Notes: generated by a model not told the origin, from the sequence alone. DNA of 16,733 bases from an uncultured Treponema sp. (GCA_937885235.1 CAKZZK010000278.1:1-16733), one strand, 5' to 3'. Positions 1-6,369 are shown, counted from the first letter of the stretch. Translations and numbers: made by a program.

Positions 1-95
1 GCCACGATCAAGACGTTGCGGCTCTTGGTGAGATCGGTCTTGTTCTCCACGAGGTTGCGGATGCCGACACCCGAGATCATGCCATAGAGCACGAG
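1..95 (-). pseudogene. fragment of an NCS2-type nucleobase (uracil/xanthine) permease
   Basis: The minus strand is open through the window start and reads VLYGMISGVGIRNLVENK followed by TDLTKSRN. This is the conserved segment of nucleobase:cation symporter-2 proteins of the UraA/PbuX type, which are inner-membrane carriers for uracil or xanthine. Only about 30 residues are present. The reading frame continues without a break into the dephospho-CoA kinase fragment on its N-terminal side, which is not a natural domain order. The switch falls around VLY (positions 84-92), a tripeptide plausible in both proteins. The piece is therefore a fragment, most likely joined by an assembly or amplification chimera. 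Family is fairly secure; its natural location is unknown. Confidence 0.6.
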
Positions 96-362
96 CGAGA
101 CGCGGCGCATCAACGGCAGCTTATAGAGCACCGTGGCATTGAGCACCACGTCCTTGCCCGGGTGGGAATCGATGAAGGCTGCAAGCAGCCGTTCAATCTC
201 CGGGAACACAATCGATTCCTGGCGCGCGACAAGCGCCGGATCGGCAAAGATGAGGCTGCCGAGCGCGCGGCGGTCAAGCCGCCCCCGGGAATCGAGCAGC
301 GCCACCCCCTTTTGGGCGGCGAGGCTGCCAAACTCCTGCACGATGGCGGAGCAGGCGTTGTC
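84..362 (-). pseudogene. coaE: internal fragment of dephospho-CoA kinase (CoaE)
   Basis: On the minus strand, in a frame with low coordinates divisible by three, the translation contains AIVQEFGSLAAQKG, LDRRALGSLIFADPAL, ESIVFPEIERLL and VLNATVLYKLPLMRR. This order is typical of dephospho-CoA kinase, which phosphorylates dephospho-CoA in the last step of coenzyme A synthesis. The VLNA(T)VLYK stretch resembles treponemal members. The N-terminal P-loop and the C-terminal third are absent: upstream the frame becomes arginine/serine-rich nonsense, and downstream it runs into a permease fragment. It faces the NFACT gene head to head and overlaps its apparent beginning. It cannot encode an active kinase as it stands. 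Whether the genome really has this arrangement or it is a contig-end chimera cannot be decided from sequence alone. Confidence 0.65.
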
Positions 363-1359
363 GGCGGAAGAGCGGGCGGCCGCGCTCGAGCGGTTCCCCG
401 TCCGCAGCTTTTCGGAGCTGAAGGAGGAATACGAGGCTTCCCGCGGGGGGGAATTCGATTCCCTTTCCTTCAACGAGAAGGTCGCGCTCTTTTACACGGA
501 GCACGCGGCAAAGCTTTCCCGCGAAAGCCTGCTGGAACAGGCGGAAAAATGGTACAACGTAAAGCACAGCAAGATGGAGGGGGCTCTTAAAAAGCTGCTT
601 GCCAAACAGGAAGATTTTGCCAACGCTGACCGTCTCAAGCACACGGGCGACCTCATCCTTGCCTATGGCGCTCAGGCACAGGGCAATGCCCTTGACTGCG
701 TGGACTACGACACGGGCGAGGAAGTGCACATCCGCCTTGATGCCTCGCTTTCCGTGCAGGGAAACGCCGCCGTCTATTACGAGCAGTACAAGAAGGCTGT
801 TTCTGGCAGGGAAGACCTCCTACACGACATTGAACTGTCAAAGAGAAGCATTGCCGCGCTCGATGCCGAATACAATGCGATGCTGAGGGAAAAAAGCGTC
901 ATCAAGCTGGAGCAGCTTCTGCGCCATGATACCGCCCCCAAGCAGAAAAGCGAAAAGCCCCACGCAGGGCTCCACTATGAACTGGACGGCTGGACAATCC
1001 TCGTGGGTCGTACCGCCGCCGAAAATGATGAGCTTTTGCGCCACACAGTGCGTGGTTCGGATATGTGGCTCCACACGAGGGACTACGCGGGTGGCTACGT
1101 ATTCATCAAAGCCCGCAAAGACAAGACGGTGCCTCTGGACATATTGCTCTATGCGGGCAACCTTGCAGTCTATCACTCCAAGGCGCGCCGCAACGGAGAG
1201 GCAGACCTGTACTACACACAGGTAAAATACCTGCGCCGCGCAAAAAACGGTCCGAAAGGCCTTGTGCTTCCCACACAGGAAAAAAACCTTTTTGTCAAGC
1301 TGGACGATGCACGGCTTCGGAAGCTCGATGAGATAGAAAAATCCCAGGCTGTTCTCTGA
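343..1359 (+). CDS. NFACT / RqcH-like RNA-binding protein, 5'-truncated
   Basis: The product would be part of an NFACT-family protein (RqcH/Tae2/fibronectin-binding-like), which in bacteria binds stalled 50S-peptidyl-tRNA and adds alanine tails in ribosome rescue. What is visible is a coiled middle region (LSRESLLEQAEKWYNVK, LKHTGDLILAYG) followed by the C-terminal NFACT-R (DUF814) domain: RGSDMWLHTRDYAGGYVFIK, KARRNGEADLYYTQVKYLRR and GPKGLVLPTQEKN. The AGGY form in place of the common PGSH is what I expect in treponemes. The N-terminal NFACT-N domain of roughly 200 residues is missing. The frame is open back to 133, but those residues look like nonsense on the antisense of coaE, so the ATG at 343 is only a convenient boundary. 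The family call is strong; the gene is incomplete here. Confidence 0.85.
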   Translation: MAEQALSAEERAAALERFPVRSFSELKEEYEASRGGEFDSLSFNEKVALFYTEHAAKLSRESLLEQAEKWYNVKHSKMEGALKKLLAKQEDFANADRLKHTGDLILAYGAQAQGNALDCVDYDTGEEVHIRLDASLSVQGNAAVYYEQYKKAVSGREDLLHDIELSKRSIAALDAEYNAMLREKSVIKLEQLLRHDTAPKQKSEKPHAGLHYELDGWTILVGRTAAENDELLRHTVRGSDMWLHTRDYAGGYVFIKARKDKTVPLDILLYAGNLAVYHSKARRNGEADLYYTQVKYLRRAKNGPKGLVLPTQEKNLFVKLDDARLRKLDEIEKSQAVL

Positions 1360-1738
1360 ATACCAAGCCGCGGCTCGCATTTTTCCAAGGCGCACTATAT
1401 ACTGAAACATATTTCGTTTCAATAATAATGCTCAACGCTTTCTCTTGAACCGCTCCGAATTAAACGTATGCTCTTCAAAGGTGATTTTACTGGAAACGAC
1501 AGCGTCCTGCACTCCTTCCACCTGGAGCAGCACATTTTCAATGGCAGACGGATGCCGAAACATTCCGAAGTTCCGGGCACGATGTCCATACAGCCATTAA
1601 AATCTGTATAAGGCTGAAGGACGCCGGCAACCATACCAAGTTAAGCAGACTTACAAAAATGAAGAACTGCTGTCCTTACCGTCGGCATCCTTCACGGTTA
1701 GCGTAAGCGCCTTTGCATCGACTGCTTGGACAATACAC
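1360..1738. other. gene-poor stretch with one degraded remnant
   Basis: No intact gene with a ribosome-binding site was found here. The stretch holds a short GC palindrome just after the NFACT stop (1366-1375), a minus-strand remnant resembling an AMP-binding enzyme (1432-1596, listed separately), and short unsupported open frames. It ends at the promoter of the macrodomain gene. Confidence 0.6.
1432..1596 (-). pseudogene. possible remnant of the C-terminal part of an AMP-binding (acyl-CoA ligase/adenylation) enzyme
   Basis: Between two stops the minus strand encodes about 54 residues including GMFRHPSAIENVLLQ followed by VEGVQDAVV. The spacing G-x4-P-S-x-I-E-N-x-L-L-Q and the following GVxxAVV match the start of the C-terminal domain of adenylate-forming enzymes. 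The expected upstream core and the downstream lysine-containing end are absent, and there is no start codon with a ribosome-binding site. A heavy-metal-associated domain has a similar IE-x3-L-x-x-V-x-GV pattern, but its CxxC motif is missing. The match is short, so the assignment is tentative. Confidence 0.3.
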
Positions 1739-1767
1739 TTGAAACAATCGGATAAACGGGGTATCAT
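1739..1767 (+). promoter_or_regulatory. sigma-70 type promoter of the macrodomain gene
   Basis: TTGAAA at 1739-1744 and TATCAT at 1762-1767 are separated by exactly 17 bases, each one mismatch from consensus. The predicted transcript would start near 1774 and give a short leader with GAGAGG (1788-1793) seven bases before the ATG at 1801. Confidence 0.65.
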
Positions 1768-1800
1768 CATTGTAAAATTGAAAGAACGAGAGGTGCTTGT

Positions 1801-2577
1801 ATGACACAGACAGAAAGGCGGCTGTTTTTAATCCGCTCACTCCTTGCGGAAGACCCGCGCTATGCGGAAGTCAGCCTTCCTGCTGATGAAGCGGGGCAGA
1901 AACGGCTTTTTCGTTCCCTCGTGAATGTACGCCCTGCCATCCCTGCGGATGAAGCATTTTTGCGCGTTCAAGATGAGTATTTGCAGGAAGAAACAAAAGC
2001 CCGCGGCATTACGGACATTGCGGAACTGAGTCCGGTGCGCGGCGACTTATATCTGTGGCGCGGGGACATCACCACGCTGAAAGTGGGCGCTATTGTGAAC
2101 GCGGCGAACAGCGGCATGACAGGCTGCTGGCAGCCATGCCATTCCTGCATTGATAACTGCATCCACACCTTCGCTGGCGTGCAGCTCAGAAAGGTGTGTG
2201 CTGACATCATGCAGAAGCAGGGGCATGAAGAGCCGACGGGGCAGGCAAAGATAACGCAGGCATTCAACCTGCCCTGCGATTTTGTGCTCCATACCGTGGG
2301 ACCGATCATCACCGGCAGCCTAAGCGAGCGGGACTGCGAACTGCTTGCTTCCTGTTATAAGAGCTGCCTTAACCTTGCGGCGCAGAAGGGCGTTCAGTCT
2401 ATTGCTTTCTGCTGTATCTCGACAGGCGTATTCCGCTTCCCTGCCGAGCGTGCGGCACAGATTGCCGTCGCCACGGTGGAAGAATGGAAAGTGCAGACCG
2501 AAAGCGCGATGAAGGTTGTGTTCAACGTGTTCAGCGAAAAGGACGAGGCTATCTATGAGAAAACTCTCAGAAAATAA
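1801..2577 (+). CDS. zinc-containing macrodomain protein, probable protein-ADP-ribose hydrolase
   Basis: The 258-residue product has the layout of the microbial zinc-macrodomain family, which removes ADP-ribose from modified proteins in the cytoplasm. An N-terminal helical extension (about 1-80) precedes the macrodomain. Visible motifs are the ribose-binding segment IVNAANSGMTGC (98-109), the zinc-site block GCWQPCHSC at 108-116 with C109, H114 and C116 as likely ligands, IHTFAGVQLR (121-130), and the phosphate loop ISTGVFRFP (206-214). In several pathogens this family sits beside a class M sirtuin and a lipoyl-carrier protein; neither is seen here, so it appears free-standing. The ATG is supported by GAGAGG seven bases upstream and a well-spaced promoter. 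Family assignment is strong; the natural substrate is unknown. Confidence 0.88.
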   Translation: MTQTERRLFLIRSLLAEDPRYAEVSLPADEAGQKRLFRSLVNVRPAIPADEAFLRVQDEYLQEETKARGITDIAELSPVRGDLYLWRGDITTLKVGAIVNAANSGMTGCWQPCHSCIDNCIHTFAGVQLRKVCADIMQKQGHEEPTGQAKITQAFNLPCDFVLHTVGPIITGSLSERDCELLASCYKSCLNLAAQKGVQSIAFCCISTGVFRFPAERAAQIAVATVEEWKVQTESAMKVVFNVFSEKDEAIYEKTLRK

Positions 2578-2616
2578 TGCGCACAAATGACTGAAAATCT
2601 CCTATAATAAGGGGCA

Positions 2617-3054
2617 ATGAAACGGCTTCTCTGTCTCTGTATTGCAATGGCTATGCTCCTCTCTCTGGCGACTGCGGAAGTGCGCTCCTACTGTGGCAGG
2701 CGGCAGGGGCGTGCGCAAGTGCCTTTTGAAGTTGTCTTCATTGAAACGGAGACAAACGTGCTGCGCATTTTCTTTACCGTCCCCTTGGACCCGCGCACGG
2801 TATCTGCCCAGAGCATCCTCATAAACGGGGAGACGCTGCCGGAAGGCAGTTCCATCCGCTTCAACAGGCCGGGAAGGCTCATAGAATGCGTGCTTGCCGA
2901 AGCTCTTGCGGAAGAGGCAGTAATCTCTCTTGCTGACATACGGAGCTTTAACGGAATGGCGCTTAAGAACGCGGAAATCAGCGGCATACGGCAGAATATG
3001 CGCTGGTTTCGCAGGGCGCCGCACGGAAAAAAGCAAGACTGGAGCAAAGACTGA
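2617..3054 (+). CDS. small secreted protein, possible Ig-like (SbsA/Big_5-type) fold
   Basis: This 145-residue product starts with a clear Sec signal peptide: MKR, a hydrophobic core of about fourteen residues, and a probable cut after ATA at residue 20, so it should act in the periplasm or outside. The mature part has FFTVPLDPRTVSAQSILING and ends its folded part near SLADIRSFNGMALKNAEISG. The order of beta strands and the PLDPRTV...I.ING and DI..FNGM.L motifs resemble SbsA-type Ig-like domains, but the match is weak. The C-terminus is basic (RRAPHGKKQ). The stop TGA overlaps the ATG of the response regulator by one base, so the gene is translationally linked to the two-component pair and may be part of its signalling. 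A possible AAGGGG ribosome site lies just before the start. Function unknown. Confidence 0.7.
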   Translation: MKRLLCLCIAMAMLLSLATAEVRSYCGRRQGRAQVPFEVVFIETETNVLRIFFTVPLDPRTVSAQSILINGETLPEGSSIRFNRPGRLIECVLAEALAEEAVISLADIRSFNGMALKNAEISGIRQNMRWFRRAPHGKKQDWSKD

Positions 3055-3731
3055 TGGCAGACAGGGTTCTTATTGTAGAAGACGATGAAAAGATTCGCAG
3101 CATCATAGAAACAGAGCTTGGGCACGAAGGCTTTGAGGTGCGCACTGCGGGAGACGGACGGCAGGCTCTGGAGGAATTTGCCAAAGAAGAGCCGTCAATC
3201 GTCCTGCTTGACATCATGCTTCCCGGACTGAGCGGCATAGAGGTCCTTCGGCGCATACGGAAGGCTTCGCCTGTTCCCGTCATCCTGATTACGGCGCGGA
3301 GCGAAACCTACGACAAGGTGAACGGGCTTGACGCGGGTGCTGATGATTATATCCCCAAACCCTTTGAGATAGAGGAACTCCTCGCGCGTATGCGGGCGGT
3401 TATGCGGCGGAGCAAGGGGGAGCGTCCCGCCCTGCTCAAAGTCAGACAGCTGCAGCTGAACCCCGACAGCATGAAGGTGCACCTGAACGGTTCCCGCGTA
3501 GAGCTGTCCCGCACGGAATACCTGCTCTTGAAATTCCTGATGGAGCACGCGGACAGCGTAATGTCTCGGGACGAAATCATCAGCGCGGTGTGGGGAGACG
3601 AGCATTTTATAGAAGACAACGCGGTGGATGTCTATATCCGCTATCTGCGCACCAAGATAGACAGAAAGGCGGGGGAGGATTACATCGTCACTGTGCGTGG
3701 CGCGGGGTATATGCTTAAAGGGGAGGAATGA
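3054..3731 (+). CDS. OmpR/PhoB-family response regulator
   Basis: The 225-residue product has a receiver domain (about 1-118) followed by a winged-helix DNA-binding domain (about 127-222). The receiver keeps the acidic pocket E9/D10/D11, the phosphate-accepting D53 in LLDIMLPG, the switch T80 in ILITAR and the lysine K102 in YIPKPF. The effector domain shows ELSRTEYLLLKFLMEHA, VMSRDEII and the recognition-helix region VDVYIRYLRTKID, with the terminal wing VRGAGYML. The gene overlaps the secreted-protein gene by one base at its start and the histidine kinase by four bases at its end (ATGA), so all three are one translationally coupled unit. Target genes cannot be read from the sequence. Confidence 0.95.
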   Translation: MADRVLIVEDDEKIRSIIETELGHEGFEVRTAGDGRQALEEFAKEEPSIVLLDIMLPGLSGIEVLRRIRKASPVPVILITARSETYDKVNGLDAGADDYIPKPFEIEELLARMRAVMRRSKGERPALLKVRQLQLNPDSMKVHLNGSRVELSRTEYLLLKFLMEHADSVMSRDEIISAVWGDEHFIEDNAVDVYIRYLRTKIDRKAGEDYIVTVRGAGYMLKGEE

Positions 3732-5101
3732 TGAAGGGGTCCCTCGCACACCGCATTGCGCTCCGTTTTTTCCTTGTCATCGCACTGCTTATCCTCATCC
3801 TTTCGCTCGCGCTTGTCGGCATGCTCAATCTGAGCATGAGGTGGCGGCGGAACCGCGAGCTGCTGCAGGTGATGCAGCACATTGCCCGCTCTGTGCAGGA
3901 TGACGGCATAGACTCGCTTCCAGCGCTGGAGGCGGAACTGCCTTATTACATTGCCTATACCGTTTATAGCATCCATGACGGGGGAACTGAGGAAATCCTT
4001 GCTACCAATGATCCCTTTATCCCCATCCTGCCGCAGACGGAGGGCAGAAGCAAAACGTATTTCAAACGGGATTACTATACTGACGGCGACCTGCATGTTC
4101 TGTATGTCGCGGGGGCTGCGGCTTCCGTCATCGTACAGGTATCGCTTTCGCTTGACCAAAATGAACAGGCAGCACAGCTCCGCTCCATTCCCGGGGCGCT
4201 CGCATTTGTATTTGTCCCTTTGCTCCTGTTTTCGTATCTTGCCGCATACCTTATTGCCAGAAGGACGCTCCGCCCCATCGTGCAGATGACGCGGACTGCG
4301 GCGAGCATAAGCGCCACGCGGCTTGATACCATGCTGCCCGTTACGGAGTGGCACGATGAGCTGGATGACCTTGCCGCCACCTTCAATGAGCTGTTCGTGC
4401 GGCTCAGGCAGGAATTTGCGCGGGAACGCCAGTTTACGAGCGATGTGTCGCACGAGCTAAAAACCCCGCTTGCCGTCATCATGGGGGAGGCACGGCTTTT
4501 GCAGCGCTGGGCAAAGAGCGACCCCGCCGTCATTGAAAAATCAACAAAGGCGCTTGTAGAGGAAACGCGAAGCATGGAGGCAATCATAAACAAGCTGCTC
4601 CAGCTTTCCCGTCTTGAAAACAAGCTTGTCACTTTGGAAAAGGATGAGGTTCCTCTTAAGCTGCTCTTTGAGCGCCTTGCTGAGCATACGGCATCATGGG
4701 CGCCGGAAAGCGTGCTGGACTATGCGGCGGTTCCCGACTCCCTGTGCGCGCTCACTGACGGGGAGGCTCTTTCCCAAGTCTTTACGGTGCTTGTGTCAAA
4801 CAGCGTGAAATTTGCGGGGCAGGAGGTACGCATCACCATCAGCGCGGCGCAGCAGGGGGATGCCGTCGTGATACGCTATGCTGATGACGGTCCCGGCATC
4901 GCCGCTGATGTGCTGCCCCACGTTTTCGAGCGCTTTTACCGCGGGGATGCCTCTCACAGCCGCACGGCATCCGGCAGCGGTCTGGGACTTGCCATTGCGG
5001 AGCAGATCATGCGCGTCCTTGGCGGCGCGATAAGCGCGTCTTCGCTTGCACCGCCGGACCACGGGGCTGTGTTCACGCTCCGGCTGCCAAGTGCTTTGTA
5101 A
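3728..5101 (+). CDS. membrane sensor histidine kinase, partner of the preceding regulator
   Basis: The 457-residue product has a first transmembrane helix at about 10-34, a periplasmic sensor region of about 120 residues, a second helix at about 155-177, a HAMP linker, and a full kinase core. The phosphorylated histidine is H242 in SDVSHELKTPLAV. The N box is at 350-361 (SQVFTVLVSNSV, N358), the G1 box is ADDGPG (385-390), the F box VFERFYRG (399-406), and the G2 box GSGLGL (416-421). Nothing needed for catalysis is missing. It starts with an ATGA overlap on the response regulator and has GGGAGG upstream; a second ATG follows directly and either could be used. The periplasmic region matches no sensor fold I recognise, so the stimulus is unknown. 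The secreted protein upstream is a candidate partner. Confidence 0.95.
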   Translation: MMKGSLAHRIALRFFLVIALLILILSLALVGMLNLSMRWRRNRELLQVMQHIARSVQDDGIDSLPALEAELPYYIAYTVYSIHDGGTEEILATNDPFIPILPQTEGRSKTYFKRDYYTDGDLHVLYVAGAAASVIVQVSLSLDQNEQAAQLRSIPGALAFVFVPLLLFSYLAAYLIARRTLRPIVQMTRTAASISATRLDTMLPVTEWHDELDDLAATFNELFVRLRQEFARERQFTSDVSHELKTPLAVIMGEARLLQRWAKSDPAVIEKSTKALVEETRSMEAIINKLLQLSRLENKLVTLEKDEVPLKLLFERLAEHTASWAPESVLDYAAVPDSLCALTDGEALSQVFTVLVSNSVKFAGQEVRITISAAQQGDAVVIRYADDGPGIAADVLPHVFERFYRGDASHSRTASGSGLGLAIAEQIMRVLGGAISASSLAPPDHGAVFTLRLPSAL

Positions 5102-5114
5102 TTTGTATTTTTAT

Positions 5115-5132
5115 GGAGGTATATATATATAT
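5115..5132 (+). promoter_or_regulatory. ribosome-binding site followed by an (AT)6 dinucleotide tract
   Basis: GGAGGT at 5115-5120 is separated from the ATG at 5133 by exactly six AT units. The 12-base spacing is longer than the usual 5 to 9 bases. Loss of one or two AT units would bring it to 10 or 8. Confidence 0.55.
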
Positions 5133-5384
5133 ATGAAGAAAACTTCTGTCAAACTCTTGCTGGATGCATTCATGCTTATCATACTGGTGCTGCTCTACAA
5201 AAAGAATGTGATTTCCCTTGTATTCCATGAAGCTGCGGGCATAGCCATCTGTCTGCTTATTGTCATTCATTTGCTGCTAAACCGCAAGTGGATTAGCGGT
5301 GTGACGAAGGGGCTGTGCAAGCGGGAGACCCCCTTGCGAACAAAAATCAGCTATGCCGTTGACCTTTTGCTGGCTTTGGATTAA
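5133..5384 (+). CDS. DUF4405-type membrane protein, probably truncated at the C-terminus
   Basis: The 83-residue product is a small membrane protein of the DUF4405 kind: MKKTSVKLLLDAFMLII, then FHEAAGIAICLLIVIHLLLN and the hallmark NRKWISGVTKGL, followed by LRTKISYAVDLLLALD. Two hydrophobic helices are present (about 8-25 and 33-50). Histidines of the HE and IHLL motifs are kept; in related proteins such histidines suggest haem binding. Family members normally continue after the LRTK...DLLL segment into further membrane helices, but here a stop follows at once and unrelated sequence begins. It lies 31 bases after the histidine kinase and probably shares its transcript. I regard it as a 3'-truncated gene at the edge of an insertion or deletion; whether the short product works is unknown. 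Confidence 0.65.
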   Translation: MKKTSVKLLLDAFMLIILVLLYKKNVISLVFHEAAGIAICLLIVIHLLLNRKWISGVTKGLCKRETPLRTKISYAVDLLLALD

Positions 5385-5388
5385 AAAA

Positions 5389-5574
5389 GCGCCGAGTACT
5401 TACCAGATATTTTTACTTGATTTCAAGCTGTTCGAGGATGACAGGTTTTATCATCGTGGTATGTTCCGCCTTGATAACGGCACGGTGATGACGGAGAACC
5501 TGCAAATCCGCTTCTTTGAGTTCCCGAAGACAGGGGGCATGAATAACAAATGTAGTATTTTTTATCTTTTGTAG
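5389..5574 (+). pseudogene. remnant of an Rpn-family (PDDEXK_2) transposase/nuclease
   Basis: The plus strand reads STYQIFLLDFKLFEDDRFYH and then FRLDNGTVMTENLQIRFFEF before PKT. The pattern STYQI..LDF.LF.DD.FYH, a short D-N-G turn, T-x-x-LQI-x-F-x-E-x-PK is the middle region of Rpn-type PD-(D/E)XK proteins, which are abundant multicopy recombination-promoting nucleases in treponemes. Only about 50 of roughly 280 residues remain; there is no start and the frame ends at 5574. The minus-strand open frame across the same bases is treated as its shadow. It sits directly at the cut end of the DUF4405 gene, so it marks a rearrangement point. Confidence 0.55.
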
Positions 5575-5613
5575 TTCTCTTCCCTCTGTCAGACTCCCCA
5601 CGAAAGACACCAT

Positions 5614-5855
5614 AGCCTTGATTACACACCGAAATAGCCTTGATTTCGTAACGTAATAGCCTAAACTAGATATCATAGAAGCCTTTACTAGATATCATAG
5701 AAGCCTTTACTAGATATCATAGAAGCCTTTACTAGACATCGTAGAAGCCTTTACTAGACATCGTAGAAGCCTTTACTAGATATCGTAGAAGCCTTGATTA
5801 GACATCGTAATAGCCTTGACTACGTGCTAGAAAAGCCTTTATTGTATTTGATTGA
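5614..5855 (+). repeat. 22-bp direct tandem repeat array, ten full units plus one decayed
   Basis: Units beginning with AGCC start at 5614, 5636, 5658, 5680, 5702, 5724, 5746, 5768, 5790, 5812 and 5834, an exact 22-base period without any gap. The inner units (5680-5789) are almost identical: AGCCTTTA followed by the near-palindrome CTAGATATCATAG, with alternation of GATATC/GACATC and CAT/CGT. Outer units (5614, 5636, 5790, 5812) keep AGCCTTGA and diverge in the second half. There are no unique spacers, so it is not a CRISPR array. The period of about two helical turns puts every copy on one face of the DNA, as in iterons or multi-site operators. Short stops occur in the frames, so it is not coding. 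It lies between the Rpn remnant and the 3' end of the XRE gene. The function is unknown. Confidence 0.9.
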
Positions 5856-5909
5856 AAATGTTTTGAGTTAATTTAAGATAGTTTAATTTATACACCACCT
5901 AGAAGTTAT

Positions 5910-6272
5910 TTATGATGATACGACTTCGGCACAGCATTCCTTCTGCTCATCTTTTGTGAGGTTTTGGAGCACGGCCTCAACATAGTTCCGCACGCTGTCT
6001 GCAATGGCGGATTTTAATTTTGCATGAACGCGGGAGGTGACGGCGGGGCTTGTTGCGGTAGGAAGGAAGAGCGCGTATACGTCAGTGTCCAGCGCGTCAG
6101 TTATCTGGGACAGCGTTTTCTCGCTCGGCCATGCGCGGCACAGCTCTACATTTTTTATTGTTTCCTCAGAGACATCGGCCTGCACTGCCAAGGCAAGCTG
6201 TGTCAATTTGCGTGATTTTCTAATCCGTTTTAGGTTTTCTCCCAGCCTGTTTTGTATTTCACTTGCATTCAT
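5910..6272 (-). CDS. XRE-family helix-turn-helix transcriptional regulator
   Basis: From the ATG at 6272 the product is 120 residues. Residues 9-66 form an HTH_3 domain: RLGENLKRIRKSRKLTQLAL, then VSEETIKNVELCRAWPSEKT as turn and recognition helix, then LSQITDALDTDVYALF. The C-terminal half (about 80-120) is helical and may dimerise. The frame is open up to a TTG at 6347, but that codon overlaps the -35 boxes of both divergent promoters, so the start is taken as ATG 6272; ATG 6281 is the alternative. Neither has a strong ribosome site. It is transcribed away from the GTPase operon, the usual position of a local repressor that also controls itself; that role is inference. The 22-bp array lies beyond its 3' end. 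Confidence 0.85.
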   Translation of the reverse strand: MNASEIQNRLGENLKRIRKSRKLTQLALAVQADVSEETIKNVELCRAWPSEKTLSQITDALDTDVYALFLPTATSPAVTSRVHAKLKSAIADSVRNYVEAVLQNLTKDEQKECCAEVVSS

Positions 6273-6307
6273 AGCTCTCATTGTCTTGGAAAGCGAAATG
6301 AAAAAAG

Positions 6308-6324
6308 ATGTTTTGATAGAACAT
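6308..6324. promoter_or_regulatory. inverted repeat ATGTT-N7-AACAT, candidate XRE operator
   Basis: A perfect five-base inverted repeat covers the predicted -10 box of the minus-strand XRE promoter. Further ATGTT (6338-6342) and AACAT (6373-6377) half-sites flank the plus-strand promoter. The position suits autorepression and control of the divergent operon. Five-base arms in AT-rich DNA can arise by chance, so confidence is moderate. Confidence 0.4.
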
Positions 6325-6347
6325 ATTTTTCTAATAAATGTTGCCAA
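6320..6347 (-). promoter_or_regulatory. probable promoter of the XRE gene
   Basis: On the minus strand TTGGCA (6347-6342) and TATGTT (6325-6320) are 16 bases apart. The -35 is one mismatch from consensus; the -10 is weaker, with two. It overlaps the -35 box of the divergent plus-strand promoter, so the two polymerase sites compete for the same DNA. Transcription from it would start downstream of the TTG at 6347, which favours the internal ATG as the XRE start. Confidence 0.45.
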
Positions 6348-6369
6348 AATTTACCTTGGAGTGTATAAT
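6341..6369 (+). promoter_or_regulatory. strong sigma-70 type promoter of the GTPase operon
   Basis: TTGCCA (6341-6346) and TATAAT (6364-6369) are separated by exactly 17 bases; the -10 is perfect and the -35 has one mismatch. Start of transcription is expected near 6376, ahead of the 60-aa gene at 6412. Overlap with the XRE promoter suggests control by that regulator. Confidence 0.75.

Noticed and set aside
133..342. N-terminal extension of the NFACT frame
   Set aside because: The residues are Ser/Arg-rich nonsense, while the opposite strand reads as CoaE.
274..729. Long minus-strand open frame opposite the NFACT gene
   Set aside because: Composition is that of an antisense shadow; the plus strand has clear NFACT motifs.
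1366..1375. AGCCGCGGCT palindrome after the NFACT stop as a terminator
   Set aside because: It leaves no room for a loop beyond three base pairs, and the following T run is short and displaced.
1651..1770. Minus-strand 39-aa open frame between the remnant and the macrodomain gene
   Set aside because: No ribosome site or recognised family, and its start lies on top of the well-formed plus-strand promoter.
2556..2569. TGAGA-AAAC-TCTCA hairpin near the macrodomain stop as a terminator
   Set aside because: It lies inside the coding sequence and has no T run.
2603..2608. TATAAT before the secreted-protein gene as a promoter
   Set aside because: No -35 or extended -10 element at the right distance, and it lies only nine bases before the ATG.
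3680..4453. 257-codon minus-strand open frame opposite the histidine kinase
   Set aside because: It is a shadow of the complete kinase gene and resembles no family.
5413..5676. Minus-strand open frame of 87 codons across the Rpn remnant and the array start
   Set aside because: No ribosome site; its beginning lies in the tandem repeats, and the plus strand of the same bases gives a recognisable Rpn-like pattern.
5614..5855. 22-bp array as a CRISPR array
   Set aside because: There are no unique spacers; the whole 22-base period is repeat, and no cas genes are present.
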